Shown piece after piece: positions 20,716-29,147 of a stretch of DNA of 64,000 nt; within the stretch, counting starts at the first letter, position 1; the number at the start of each line of letters is the position of its first letter. The DNA comes from Erythrobacter sp. BLCC-B19. GTDB taxonomy: Bacteria > Pseudomonadota > Alphaproteobacteria > Sphingomonadales > Sphingomonadaceae. A model generated the notes under the pieces. That model saw only the letters and a list, made by a program, of their open reading frames with translations, ran no database searches and was not told the origin of the DNA. The stretch covers positions 3,246,001 to 3,310,000 of the forward strand of contig NZ_CP117516.1 of assembly GCF_028621955.1 (NCBI RefSeq), in the 5' to 3' direction. The position numbers were made by a program, and so were the translations under genes.

Positions 20716-22097
20716 TGCTCGACCTCATTTTCCTCGCCTTTATCGGCTATGTGCTGCTGCTCGGCCTCAGGCGCCCGTTCCTGTGGGTGCTGCTCTATGT
20801 CTATATCGACATCCTTGCCCCCCAGCGCATCGGCTATTCGATCATCGCCAGCCTGCCGGTCTCGCTGATCGCCTTTGCGGCGGCGTTTGGCGGGTGGCTG
20901 GTGCTTGATCGCAAGGAAGGCGGGCGCTTCACGCTGCGGCAGGGGCTGATGCTGGCGCTGCTCGGCTACTGCTTCTGGACGACGGGCCATGCCGATTTCC
21001 CGCTCGATGCCCAGACCAAGTGGGACTGGGTGTGGAAGGCGCTGCTGTTTGCGATCTTCCTCCCCCTAACCCTCACCACCCGCGCGCGGATCGAGGGGCT
21101 GGCGCTGGTGCTGCTGCTGTCGGTCGCGACCATTGTGATCGGCACGGGGATGAAGACGATCCTGGGCGGCGGGGGCTATCAGAACCTCAAGTTCTTCGTG
21201 AACGACAACAGCGGGATCTACGAAAGCTCGACCCTCGCCACGGTCGCGATCGGGCTGATCCCGATGCTGTGGTGGTTTGTGAAGCACGGCACGATCTTCC
21301 GCCCGCACTGGCTGGTGACAGGCTTTGCGGTGTGCCTCACCTTTGCCTGCCTGCTGGTGCCCATCGGCACCGAGGCGCGCACGGGCCTGCTATGCATCGC
21401 CGCGCTGGCCGGGCTGATGCTGCGCTATACCCAGCGGCGCATCCTGTTCGTCGCGGGCGCAGCGGTGCTCGGGCTGACTGCCCTGCCCTTCCTGCCGCAA
21501 TCCTATTACGAGCGCATGGCGACCCTCGCCCAGCCGAGCGGTGACGAAAGCGCCTCGACCCGCGTGGCGGTGTGGCAATGGACAATCGAATATGTCGCGC
21601 AAAAGCCGCTCGGCGGCGGGTTCGATGCCTTCCGCGGCAACAAGTTCAATTACGTGATGCCGGTCAAGGAAACCGACGGGAACACCACCACCGTCACCTA
21701 TCAGCCGGTCGAGGACAAGGGCCGCGCCTATCACTCCTCGTTCTTCGAAATGCTGGGCGAGCAGGGCTGGCCGGGGCTGATCCTGTGGGTGACCCTCCAT
21801 GCCATCGGCCTGTGGCAGATGGAGCGCATCCAGCGCCGCTGGCGCAAGAACACCGACGAGGCGGAGCGCTGGATCGCGCCCTTTGCTGCGGCTCTGCAGA
21901 TGAGCACGCTGATCTATCTGGTCGGCGCGACCTTCCAGGGAATCGCCTATCAGCCGGTGATGCTGATGCTGGTGGGCCTCCAGATCGGCCTCAACTCCTA
22001 TTGCCTGCGGATCGATTCGGCCCGCACGACCCTCGCCCGCAGCGCCTCGCGCAAGGCTGCCATCGCAGGCACAATGCGCGGTGCCGTAGCGGCATAG
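20715..22097 (+). CDS. Putative O-glycosylation ligase, exosortase-A-associated (Wzy/WaaL-like)
   Basis: 460 residues with 10-12 hydrophobic segments. The family (TIGR03097) is recognised from the N-terminus LLGLRRPFLWVLLYVYIDI, the central motifs NDNSGIYESSTLA and GTEARTGLLCIAALAG, and the periplasmic loop region KPLGGGFDAF ... GRAYHSSFFEMLGEQGWPGL that holds the conserved His. Such O-antigen-ligase-fold enzymes join or polymerise glycans at the periplasmic face. Proteins of this family occur with the exosortase/PEP-CTERM system. The gene follows a small membrane-protein gene with a one-base overlap. Confidence 0.88.
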   Translation: MLDLIFLAFIGYVLLLGLRRPFLWVLLYVYIDILAPQRIGYSIIASLPVSLIAFAAAFGGWLVLDRKEGGRFTLRQGLMLALLGYCFWTTGHADFPLDAQTKWDWVWKALLFAIFLPLTLTTRARIEGLALVLLLSVATIVIGTGMKTILGGGGYQNLKFFVNDNSGIYESSTLATVAIGLIPMLWWFVKHGTIFRPHWLVTGFAVCLTFACLLVPIGTEARTGLLCIAALAGLMLRYTQRRILFVAGAAVLGLTALPFLPQSYYERMATLAQPSGDESASTRVAVWQWTIEYVAQKPLGGGFDAFRGNKFNYVMPVKETDGNTTTVTYQPVEDKGRAYHSSFFEMLGEQGWPGLILWVTLHAIGLWQMERIQRRWRKNTDEAERWIAPFAAALQMSTLIYLVGATFQGIAYQPVMLMLVGLQIGLNSYCLRIDSARTTLARSASRKAAIAGTMRGAVAA

Positions 22098-22196
22098 AAG
22101 CGGGCGTTGCGCATCCCGGAGTGTTGCGCCATGAAGCCTGCCGACACGCGCGCTGCGGGCACGGGATCCCGCCGCGAAACACGAGGAGGAAGCCCG

Positions 22197-22646
22197 ATGA
22201 ACCCCGCAGAGATTGCCGCCAAGGTCGGTGAACATTTCGCCACCAGCGAATGGGTCGAGATGAGCCAGAAGCGCATCAACCAGTTCGCCGAAGCCACCGG
22301 TGACCACCAGTTCATCCACGTCAACGAGGAAATGGCCAAGATGACGCCGTTCGGCGGCACGATTGCCCATGGCTTCCTGACCTTGTCGATGATCCCCTAC
22401 CTCAGCGCGAATTCCGATATGCCGCGCGTCGACGGGATCAAGATGGCCGTCAACTACGGCGGCAACAAGACCCGCTTCATCGCCCCCGTCCGCTCGGGCA
22501 AGCGCATCCGCGGCGTGTGGAAGCTGCTCGAAATGGCCGAAAAGCGCCCCGGCCAGTGGCAGCAGACCGTCGAGATCACCATCGAGATCGAAGGCGAGGA
22601 TAAGCCCGCCCTGATCTGCGAGTGGATGACGCTCTACTTCTGCTGA
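22197..22646 (+). CDS. MaoC-like (R)-hydratase
   Basis: 149 residues, single hot-dog fold. The motif FAEATGDHQFIHVNEEMAK with the catalytic Asp and His, and GGTIAHGFLTLSMIP, are those of (R)-specific enoyl-CoA hydratases / MaoC proteins. The start ATG at 22197 is preceded by an excellent ribosome-binding site (AGGAGGAA), which rules out the longer in-frame extension to 22107. It is followed by a thiolase gene, so a role in acyl-CoA metabolism is likely; the chain length cannot be told. Confidence 0.9.
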   Translation: MNPAEIAAKVGEHFATSEWVEMSQKRINQFAEATGDHQFIHVNEEMAKMTPFGGTIAHGFLTLSMIPYLSANSDMPRVDGIKMAVNYGGNKTRFIAPVRSGKRIRGVWKLLEMAEKRPGQWQQTVEITIEIEGEDKPALICEWMTLYFC

Positions 22647-22660
22647 TCGCCGACATACCC

Positions 22661-22756
22661 CCCCTCCCCTTGAGGGGAGGGGCCGGGGGTGGGGACGCGA
22701 CTTCTGCTCTCCGCCCGATAACCCCCACCCCAACCCCTCCCCTCAAGGGGAGGGGC
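22661..22756. repeat. Inverted repeat between MaoC and thiolase genes
   Basis: The left arm (22661-22694, CCCCTCCCCTTGAGGGGAGG and following GGGGGTGGGG) is matched by an inverted right arm (22721-22756, CCCCACCCC then CTCCCCTCAAGGGGAGGGG). Each arm also contains its own small dyad (CCCCTTGAGGGG / CCCCTCAAGGGG). It resembles the dispersed REP-like elements of this group and may act as a transcript processing or stabilising hairpin. Confidence 0.8.
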
Positions 22757-22781
22757 TATTCGAACAAGGATAACCCCAATC

Positions 22782-23963
22782 ATGGCACGTGACGCCGTTA
22801 TCGTCTCCACCGCCCGCACGCCGATTGGCCGTGCCTACAAGGGCGCTTTCAACGCCACCCCCGGCGCCACCCTCGGTGCGCTGTCGCTGGCTCCGGCCAT
22901 CGAGCGTGCCGGGATCGAAGCCGGCGCGATCGACGATGTCGTGTGGGGCGCGGTTCTCACGCAGGGCACGCAGGCCGGCAATATCGGCCGTCAGGTCGCG
23001 CTGCGCGCCGGTTGCCCGGTGGGCGTTTCGGCCCAGACCATCGACCGCCAGTGCTCGTCCGGCCTGATGGCGATTGCCACCGCCGCCAAGCAGATCATCG
23101 TCGATAACATGGATATCGTCGTCGGCGGCGGTCAGGACTCGATCTCGATGGTGCAGACCCCCGAAATGCGGGTCTCGCCCGACCGCTCGCTGATCGCGAT
23201 GCACAAGGACGTCTATATGCCGATGCTCGGCACCGCCGAGACCGTCGCCAAGCGCTACAACATCAGCCGCGAGGCGCAGGACGAATACGCCTACCAGTCG
23301 CAGATGCGCACCGCCGCCGCGCAGGCCGCCGGCAAGTTTGACGATGAAATCGTCCCCGTCACCACCACCATGAACGTGGTCGACAAGGAGACGAAGGAAG
23401 TCAGCCAGGTCGAATTCACCCTCACCAAGGATGAAGGCAACCGCCCCGAAACCACCCTTGAAGGCCTCCAGAGCCTCAATCCGGTGATGGGCCCGGGCAT
23501 GAACATCACCGCAGGCAACGCCTCGCAGCTGTCGGACGGTTCGTCGGCATCTGTACTGATGGAAGCCAAGCTGGCCGAACAGAAGGGTCTCCAGCCGCTC
23601 GGCCGCTATGTCGGCATGGCGGTTGCGGGCACCGAGCCTGACGAAATGGGCATCGGCCCGGTCTTCGCGATCCCCAAGCTGCTGAAGCAGACCGGCCTCA
23701 AGATGGACGACATCGGCCTGTGGGAACTGAACGAGGCTTTTGCCGTGCAGGTGCTCTACTGCCGCGACCAGCTGGGGATCGATAACGACATCCTCAACGT
23801 CAACGGCGGCTCGATCTCGATCGGCCACCCCTACGGCATGACCGGCGCGCGCTGCACCGGCCACGCGCTGATCGAAGGCAAGCGCCGCGGCGCCAAGTAT
23901 GTCGTCGTCACCATGTGCGTGGGCGGCGGCATGGGCGCGGCAGGGCTGTTCGAAGTCTTCTGA
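22782..23963 (+). CDS. Acetyl-CoA C-acyltransferase (thiolase)
   Basis: 393 residues. The nucleophilic cysteine is Cys91 in [10 protein letters not shown]. The other active-site signatures are [30 protein letters not shown] (His) and the C-terminal cysteine in [14 protein letters not shown]. The enzyme performs thiolytic cleavage or Claisen condensation of acyl-CoA. It follows a MaoC hydratase gene, separated by an inverted repeat. It is a paralogue of the truncated thiolase at the right edge of the window, and a rho-independent terminator follows it. Confidence 0.93.
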   Translation: MARDAVIVSTARTPIGRAYKGAFNATPGATLGALSLAPAIERAGIEAGAIDDVVWGAVLTQGTQAGNIGRQVALRAGCPVGVSAQTIDRQCSSGLMAIATAAKQIIVDNMDIVVGGGQDSISMVQTPEMRVSPDRSLIAMHKDVYMPMLGTAETVAKRYNISREAQDEYAYQSQMRTAAAQAAGKFDDEIVPVTTTMNVVDKETKEVSQVEFTLTKDEGNRPETTLEGLQSLNPVMGPGMNITAGNASQLSDGSSASVLMEAKLAEQKGLQPLGRYVGMAVAGTEPDEMGIGPVFAIPKLLKQTGLKMDDIGLWELNEAFAVQVLYCRDQLGIDNDILNVNGGSISIGHPYGMTGARCTGHALIEGKRRGAKYVVVTMCVGGGMGAAGLFEVF

Positions 23964-23990
23964 GCCCAGGCGACTGGCGCAAGAATTGGC

Positions 23991-24020
23991 GGCGCGGGGA
24001 GCAATTCCCGCGCCGTTTTT
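23991..24020 (+). terminator. Intrinsic terminator after thiolase gene
   Basis: A 10-bp stem GGCGCGGGGA / TTCCCGCGCC with a GCAA loop and one G-T pair, followed by TTTTT. It begins 27 bases after the thiolase stop codon and separates it from the convergent gene ending at 24028. Confidence 0.85.
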
Positions 24021-24027
24021 CGTGGGG

Positions 24028-25419
24028 TCAGTCGCCCGACACCCACCAGGCAACGAAGCTCACATAGTTCGGCCACATCGTCAGCCCGGGCCGCGCGTCT
24101 GCGGTCGCCAGCTTGGGATCGTGCCACTGCTCGCGGTCGGCGGCGTAGACCTTGCGATCCTTCACCCACAGCACATACCACAGGCCTTGCGGGTCAGCGT
24201 AATCGGCGCGCTCCTCGCTTTCGGCGATGGCGATCAGATCGGGGTGCAGGCCGAAATCCTGCCGCATCGCATCGTTCCAGCCCTTGAGGGTAACGGCGCG
24301 GGCCACCGGATCGCACAGCGACAGGTGCGAGCGGCGGGTCAGCACGTGGTCCATCCGGTAGGCGCGCATCAGATCGAGCGCGGCGGGATCACGCACCCAG
24401 CCCAGCGCTTTCAGCGCAGCGGCGACCTTGCCCGCCTCCTTGGCCGGACGCGCGGCGGAGAAGGGCTGGCCCTCGTCATCGGTCTGGCTGGCAAGATGAT
24501 GGTCGAGAAAGCGCCGCGCCGCCTGCGGATCGGCGATGATGCCGGTCTCGCCCGATGGCGCAGGCAGCGGCGCAGCGGCGAGCGTGATGAAGCGATCGGG
24601 CTCGCGCGCGGTTTCTGGCACGGATAGGTAAGGCAGGGTCTCGGGCCACGAATGGCGATAGCGCCCTTCCCACCCGATCCGCTTCAGCACCGCCGCAAAC
24701 AGCGTGTCGATGATGAGATCATTGTCGTCATATCCATCGAACCACCCGCGCTCGAACGTCTTGCCCGCCTTCGACTTCCACAAGGCCTCATGCGCGGCGA
24801 GCAGGGCTGCCCCGCTCGCAAACTCGCCGATCAGCGCGCGGCGGTAGAACTGCGCCTCGGCGACCTGGAACTTGGGCCAGCGGTTTCTGACCGTGCTGTC
24901 CTCCCAGTCCTGCCAGCGCGCCATGTCGAGCGGTGCGTCATCGGCGATGGCATCGAGCAGGATGGCCTTGAACGAGGGGTAGCGATCCGGCTCCTCGCGC
25001 GGATGACGCGGGACTCGGGTGAGCGGCCGGCCGAGCAGATAGGCGGCAATGCGCACATCGGATTCGTCCGAATACTCATTCGGCCAGACAGGCCCGCGCA
25101 CCGCGCAATAATCGACCATGCGTTCGTGCCGATCGACCGCCTTGCCGAGGTAGTGGCGCGCTTGCGCGATGTCGCCCTGCCCCCAGTAAAGCTTGGCCAG
25201 TTCGACATAATTGCGGACGTGCCCGGCAAGGTTCATCGTCGCCATCGGGGCATCGCCCTCGGCGATCTGGCGTTCGATCAGCCCGGCCTTGTCGAGCCCG
25301 TCCCACGCCTGTTCCTTGCCTTCAACCCACTGGTGGTAGAGGCCCAGCAGATAGGCGATCCGGCTCTCGGGTTCAGGCTGCTTGCGGCCCAGCAGCTTTC
25401 CGACAATGTTCTTGAACAA
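24028..25419 (-). CDS. Conserved hypothetical protein, 463 aa
   Basis: A mainly alpha-helical, soluble protein with many Trp and Asp/Glu residues. A TPR-like stretch is visible around residues 65-100 (NYVELAKLYWGQGDIAQARHYLGKA written in part: YVELAKLYWGQGDIAQA). The C-terminal half has a short beta-rich tail with GLWYVLWVKDRKVYAA. I do not recognise a family with confidence; the layout recalls helical immunity-like proteins, but no toxin lies nearby. The start is TTG at 25419 with GGGGGC upstream, since no ATG fits near the N-terminus. A strong hairpin lies upstream. Confidence 0.6.
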   Translation of the reverse strand: MFKNIVGKLLGRKQPEPESRIAYLLGLYHQWVEGKEQAWDGLDKAGLIERQIAEGDAPMATMNLAGHVRNYVELAKLYWGQGDIAQARHYLGKAVDRHERMVDYCAVRGPVWPNEYSDESDVRIAAYLLGRPLTRVPRHPREEPDRYPSFKAILLDAIADDAPLDMARWQDWEDSTVRNRWPKFQVAEAQFYRRALIGEFASGAALLAAHEALWKSKAGKTFERGWFDGYDDNDLIIDTLFAAVLKRIGWEGRYRHSWPETLPYLSVPETAREPDRFITLAAAPLPAPSGETGIIADPQAARRFLDHHLASQTDDEGQPFSAARPAKEAGKVAAALKALGWVRDPAALDLMRAYRMDHVLTRRSHLSLCDPVARAVTLKGWNDAMRQDFGLHPDLIAIAESEERADYADPQGLWYVLWVKDRKVYAADREQWHDPKLATADARPGLTMWPNYVSFVAWWVSGD

Positions 25420-25442
25420 AAGCGCCCCCGGTGGGGCGTGAT

Positions 25443-25479
25443 GGCCCCGCGCGTGCCTGTTTGCAGGCAGCGCGGGGCC
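25443..25479. other. Strong GC hairpin between decarboxylase and hypothetical gene
   Basis: The stem GGCCCCGCGC / GCGCGGGGCC continues after one unpaired G with TGCCTG / CAGGCA around a TTTG loop. It lies 12 bases downstream of the decarboxylase stop codon. There is no T-run after it, so it could be an RNA 3'-end stabiliser rather than a classic terminator. Confidence 0.7.
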
Positions 25480-25490
25480 AAGACAAGGTT

Positions 25491-26693
25491 CTAGCGCAAG
25501 CTCACCACGTTGTCGGTCGCTTCGCGCACGCGGGTGCCGTTGAACAGGCTCATCATCGGCTCGTCCTGCACGGTGACAGCCACCGCATTGCCATAGCCGT
25601 TGAAGCCGGTCTTCATCGCTGCGCCGTAAGCGCCGAGCATCCCGATCTCGATATAGTCGCCCGCCTGAATGTCAGCCGGGAGCCGGAACGGGCCCTTCAT
25701 GTAATCGGCGTCGTCACAGGTCGGCCCGTAGAAGGCGAAGTCCTCGTCCTCCTCGATCAGGTCGCTTTCCAGCGCCTTGACCGGGAACCGCCACGCGACG
25801 TGGGCGGCATCGTAGAGCGCGCCATAGGCGCCATCATTGATGTAGAGTTCCTCGCCGCGGCGCTTGTTCACCTGCACGATCATCGAGGAATACTCGGCCG
25901 ACAGCGCGCGGCCGGGTTCGCACCACAGCTCGGCGTTGTAGGCGACCGGCAGCGCTTCGAAGTGCTTGGCGATGATCGCGAAGTAATCTTCCATCGGCGG
26001 CGGTTCGAGGCCCGGATAGGCGCTCGGGAAGCCCCCGCCGACGTCGATCATGTCGACCACCACCGACGCCTCGGCAATCGCCGCACGGGTGCGGTCGAGC
26101 GCCTGCACGAAGGCGAACGGGGTCATCGCCTGGCTGCCGACATGGAAGCACACGCCCAGCCAGTCGCAATGCTGGCGGGCCTGCTGGAGCAGCTGGGGCG
26201 CTTCGATCAGGTCGCAGCCGAACTTGCTGGCGAGCGAGAGCTCGGAATATTCAGAGGAGACGCGCAGGCGCACGCACAGACGCAGGTCGCGCGGGGCTTC
26301 GCCATCGTCACCGCGGCAGGCGTCGATGATCTTTTCCAGTTCCTCGGCGGAATCGAGGCTGAAGGTGCGCACACCATGCTCGATGTAAGCCTCACGGATC
26401 GCCGCCGGGGTCTTCACCGGATGCATGAAGCACAGCACCGCGTCGGGCAGAATGCCACGCACCAGCCGCACCTCGGTGATCGAGGCAACATCGAAATGGG
26501 TGACACCGGCGTCCCACAGGATCTGGATCAGATCGGGCGCGGGATTGGCCTTGACCGCATAGAGCACCTTGCCCGGAAACTTCTCGACGAAGAAACGAGC
26601 GGCGCGCCGCGCGGCGTGCGGGCGGTTGAGGATAACGGGTTCGTCCGGACGGAGGTCGCGAACTACAGCCAGTGCGTCAGGATAGATGTGCAA
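25491..26693 (-). CDS. PLP-dependent ornithine/lysine decarboxylase (alanine-racemase-fold)
   Basis: About 400 residues, fold-type III decarboxylase that makes putrescine or cadaverine. The PLP lysine lies in VLYAVKANPAPDL; GVCFHVGSQ, VDMIDVGGGFPSAYPG, ELWCEPGRAL and the catalytic Cys in FYGPTCDDADYM follow in the family order. The start is uncertain: TTG at 26693 gives the usual N-terminus (HIYPDALAVVRDLRPDEPV), while an in-frame ATG at 26810 would add 39 atypical residues. Ornithine is the likelier substrate because the nearby operon (28.5-31.9 kb) encodes carboxy(nor)spermidine synthesis from putrescine. Confidence 0.9.
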   Translation of the reverse strand: MHIYPDALAVVRDLRPDEPVILNRPHAARRAARFFVEKFPGKVLYAVKANPAPDLIQILWDAGVTHFDVASITEVRLVRGILPDAVLCFMHPVKTPAAIREAYIEHGVRTFSLDSAEELEKIIDACRGDDGEAPRDLRLCVRLRVSSEYSELSLASKFGCDLIEAPQLLQQARQHCDWLGVCFHVGSQAMTPFAFVQALDRTRAAIAEASVVVDMIDVGGGFPSAYPGLEPPPMEDYFAIIAKHFEALPVAYNAELWCEPGRALSAEYSSMIVQVNKRRGEELYINDGAYGALYDAAHVAWRFPVKALESDLIEEDEDFAFYGPTCDDADYMKGPFRLPADIQAGDYIEIGMLGAYGAAMKTGFNGYGNAVAVTVQDEPMMSLFNGTRVREATDNVVSLR

Positions 26694-26920
26694 CTCAAGG
26701 GACCCCCAAAACGGCTCTGTTGAACCATAAAACGACAAGCTGCCTTGCGGTTTGGAAGTCCCCTTGGGGCAGCGGAAGCGCGCAGATAGGGCTTTGGGGG
26801 GGGAATGCAAACGAAAAATGCGCGCCCGCGGGCCGGAATGTTGCTTTTTGAAGACACCCCCACATTCACGACTGGAATATGACGGAAATCCGCCGGTTTT
26901 CGCGGCAATCCGCGCCGCTG

Positions 26921-27475
26921 TCAGAACCCGATCCGGGGCACCTGATCGACCGTGCCCTGCTCGCTTGCGTCAAGCCGGTGGAAATCGGCCTCGGCGAATC
27001 CGAGCGCATTGGCAAACAGCACCGCCGGGAAGGATTCGCGCGCGGCATTGAACTGGGCGACGGCGGCATTCAGCGCGCGGCGGGCGGCAGCGAGCTTGTC
27101 CTCGACATCGGCAAGCTCGCTCTGGAGCGACTGGAAGTTGGCCGAGGCCTTGAGGTCAGGATAGGCCTCGCCCAGCGCCAGCAGATTGCCGATTGCCGAT
27201 TTCAGCTGCTGCTCGCTCCCCGACGATGGTGCGCCGCTCGCCGCCGCATTGCGCGCCGCGATCACCGCTTCGAGCGTCGCCGATTCGTGGCCGGCATAGC
27301 CTTTCACCGTCTCGACCAGATTGGGGATCAGGTCATGCCGCTGGCGCAGCTGTGCATCAATGTCGGCGACACCCTGCCGCACGCTCTGCCTCAGGCCTAC
27401 CAGACGGTTATAGATGCCCACCACCACAACCAGCAGGCCGACCACCACAAGACCAGCAATCCAAACGAAATTCAT
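26921..27475 (-). CDS. lemA: LemA family protein
   Basis: 184 residues. One N-terminal membrane helix (VWIAGLVVVGLLVVVVGIYN in part) is followed by the LemA signature: YNRLVGLRQSVRQGVADID, RHDLIPNLVETVKGYAGHE and FNAARESFPAVLFANALGF. LemA proteins are anchored with the helical domain facing the cytoplasm or periplasm; the molecular role is unsettled. The gene is divergent from a DUF3137 gene (27543), a pairing seen in many genomes and supporting a shared function. Confidence 0.93.
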   Translation of the reverse strand: MNFVWIAGLVVVGLLVVVVGIYNRLVGLRQSVRQGVADIDAQLRQRHDLIPNLVETVKGYAGHESATLEAVIAARNAAASGAPSSGSEQQLKSAIGNLLALGEAYPDLKASANFQSLQSELADVEDKLAAARRALNAAVAQFNAARESFPAVLFANALGFAEADFHRLDASEQGTVDQVPRIGF

Positions 27476-27542
27476 ATCGATCCCCTTTACCTCACCCGCC
27501 TAATTGTGCTGACACTGGTTAAAGAATCGCGCGGGAGAGGCA

Positions 27543-28526
27543 ATGCGCAGCGATATTGACGGGGTCATGGGGAGCGGGCTGGAGGCCTGGCTCGCCCAGC
27601 AGAATACCATGCGCGAGGGCGCAAAGAAGCAGGCGACCGGTCGCTGGGTGTGGGGCGCGGTGATCCTGATGCCGCTGCTTGCCTTCCTGTGGTTCAGCCC
27701 GGCGGCGCGCACCGCCTTTGCGCCGATCGCGACCTTTGGCGGGATCGGCCTTGCCGCATGGTGGGGATACCGCCCGATTTCCGCCGCCACCCATGCCATC
27801 AAGGTCGGCATCAACAGCGCCATCGCGCAGAGCTTCGGCGTATCCTATTCCGCCGAGGTCGAGCCCGGCAGCGAGTTCGAGGCGGCGCTCACCTATGGCC
27901 TCATCCCCGGCTTTGACAGGTCAAGCTTCGAGGATCGCTGGTTCGGCACCCTCGAGGGTCACGCCTTCAACCTCTATGAAGCCCATCTCGAAGACCAGCG
28001 CGGATCGGGCAAGAACCGGCGCTGGGTGACGGTGTTTCGCGGGCCGGTGATCCACATGGGCTTTGGCCGCAAGTTCCACTCGACCACCCTGCTCGAACGC
28101 GCTGGCAAGCATCGCAAGTGGCTGGGGCTCGGCGGGGCGAGCGATCATGTCAGTTTCGATGGCCACCGTCTTGACCGGGTCGATCAGGTGCACCCGACCT
28201 TCGAAGAAAGCTTCGCGCTCTATTCCGATGACAGGGTCGAGGCGCGGGTGCTGGTGCATCCTTCCTATGTCGAGCACCTCTTGAGGCTGGAAGACGCCTT
28301 CGAGGCGCAGGAGCTGCGCGCCCTGTTCAGCAAGGGCGAGGTGGTGATTGCGGTCGAGGCGGGCAACCTGTTCGAAAGCGGAGGCATGAACCCCGCCGCC
28401 GACCGCGAAAACGCCGCCCGCGCCCAGCGCCAGTTCGGCGCGCTGGCGGGGCTGGCGCTGGCGATCAACCAGAATGAGCGCGGGCGGGTGATCGAACCGG
28501 GGCCGCAGTCGCCGGTCGACCTCTAA
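27543..28526 (+). CDS. DUF3137 family membrane protein
   Basis: 327 residues with two hydrophobic segments at about residues 35-75, followed by a soluble beta-rich domain. The region GLIPGFDRSSFEDRWFG, LYEAHLEDQRGSGKNRRW and TVFRGPVIHMGFGRKF matches the DUF3137 pattern, in which a YEa-xl... and 'FkGll' segment recur. It is divergent from lemA with 67 bases between start codons. The conserved coupling of LemA and DUF3137 suggests a membrane-associated complex; substrate or activity is unknown. Confidence 0.85.
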   Translation: MRSDIDGVMGSGLEAWLAQQNTMREGAKKQATGRWVWGAVILMPLLAFLWFSPAARTAFAPIATFGGIGLAAWWGYRPISAATHAIKVGINSAIAQSFGVSYSAEVEPGSEFEAALTYGLIPGFDRSSFEDRWFGTLEGHAFNLYEAHLEDQRGSGKNRRWVTVFRGPVIHMGFGRKFHSTTLLERAGKHRKWLGLGGASDHVSFDGHRLDRVDQVHPTFEESFALYSDDRVEARVLVHPSYVEHLLRLEDAFEAQELRALFSKGEVVIAVEAGNLFESGGMNPAADRENAARAQRQFGALAGLALAINQNERGRVIEPGPQSPVDL

Positions 28527-29143
28527 TCCGGGTCGAACACCGCGCGCCAGACCTCGCCTTCGACCTGCCGGAACAGCAGGATATTGGCGCAGGGAAAGCA
28601 GTCCTCCCCCTCGTTCGCCGCACGCATCGCGGCAAGCGCCTGGGGCACGTATTTCCAGCGCTCCTCGTCGCCATAGCCCATGAAGGCCATTGGCAGGCCA
28701 TCATGCACGGGCCATGCGAAGGGATTGAAGGTGGCAAAGCCGGGGGTGCGCTGCTGCACTTCGGCGACCAGCGGGTCGCGCCAGTCGAGCGCTTCAACCT
28801 CTGCGTCGTGAAGGCTGAAATGTGCCTCGTTCAGGAACTTCGCCAGCCCGCCATCGGCGATGCATTGCGCACAGGCCGTGGGCTGATCCTGCCGTGCGGT
28901 GTAGATGACGCCCGTAAAGGCGTGAATGTCGCGCATCCCGCAGGCATGGCACGGCCCAATCTCGCGGCGGAACACGTCCTCTCCCTCCGCGCCAAGCGTA
29001 TAGGCACCGGGGAAGAAGCGGAAATGGGGCTGCGCAAACGCCTGCGAGGGTGCGGTCGCCGGGTCGAACACCGGAAGCGGCGGCGGAGGCGCGGCCGGGG
29101 CGGGCGCACTGCCCTTGCCCAGCAGCCTGCGCAGCCAGTCCAT
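28523..29143 (-). CDS. CbrC (UPF0167) family protein
   Basis: 206 residues. After a short basic N-terminus and a Pro/Ala linker, the core begins LPVF and then PHFRFFPGAYTLG. A zinc-binding-like pair of Cys motifs is visible as CHACGMRDIHAFTG and CAQCIADGGLAKFLNEAHF, as in CbrC-type proteins ('GxcpwCIADGSAA.kF'). Function is not established; E. coli CbrC is linked to colicin tolerance through regulation by CreB. It lies four bases downstream of nspC and is the last gene of the polyamine operon. Confidence 0.75.
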   Translation of the reverse strand: MDWLRRLLGKGSAPAPAAPPPPLPVFDPATAPSQAFAQPHFRFFPGAYTLGAEGEDVFRREIGPCHACGMRDIHAFTGVIYTARQDQPTACAQCIADGGLAKFLNEAHFSLHDAEVEALDWRDPLVAEVQQRTPGFATFNPFAWPVHDGLPMAFMGYGDEERWKYVPQALAAMRAANEGEDCFPCANILLFRQVEGEVWRAVFDPD

Positions 29144-29147
29144 CGCC

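Noticed and set aside
26500..26515. ACACCGG match inside the decarboxylase gene resembling the pectin operator
   Set aside because: Only part of the motif is present and it is within coding sequence; probably chance.
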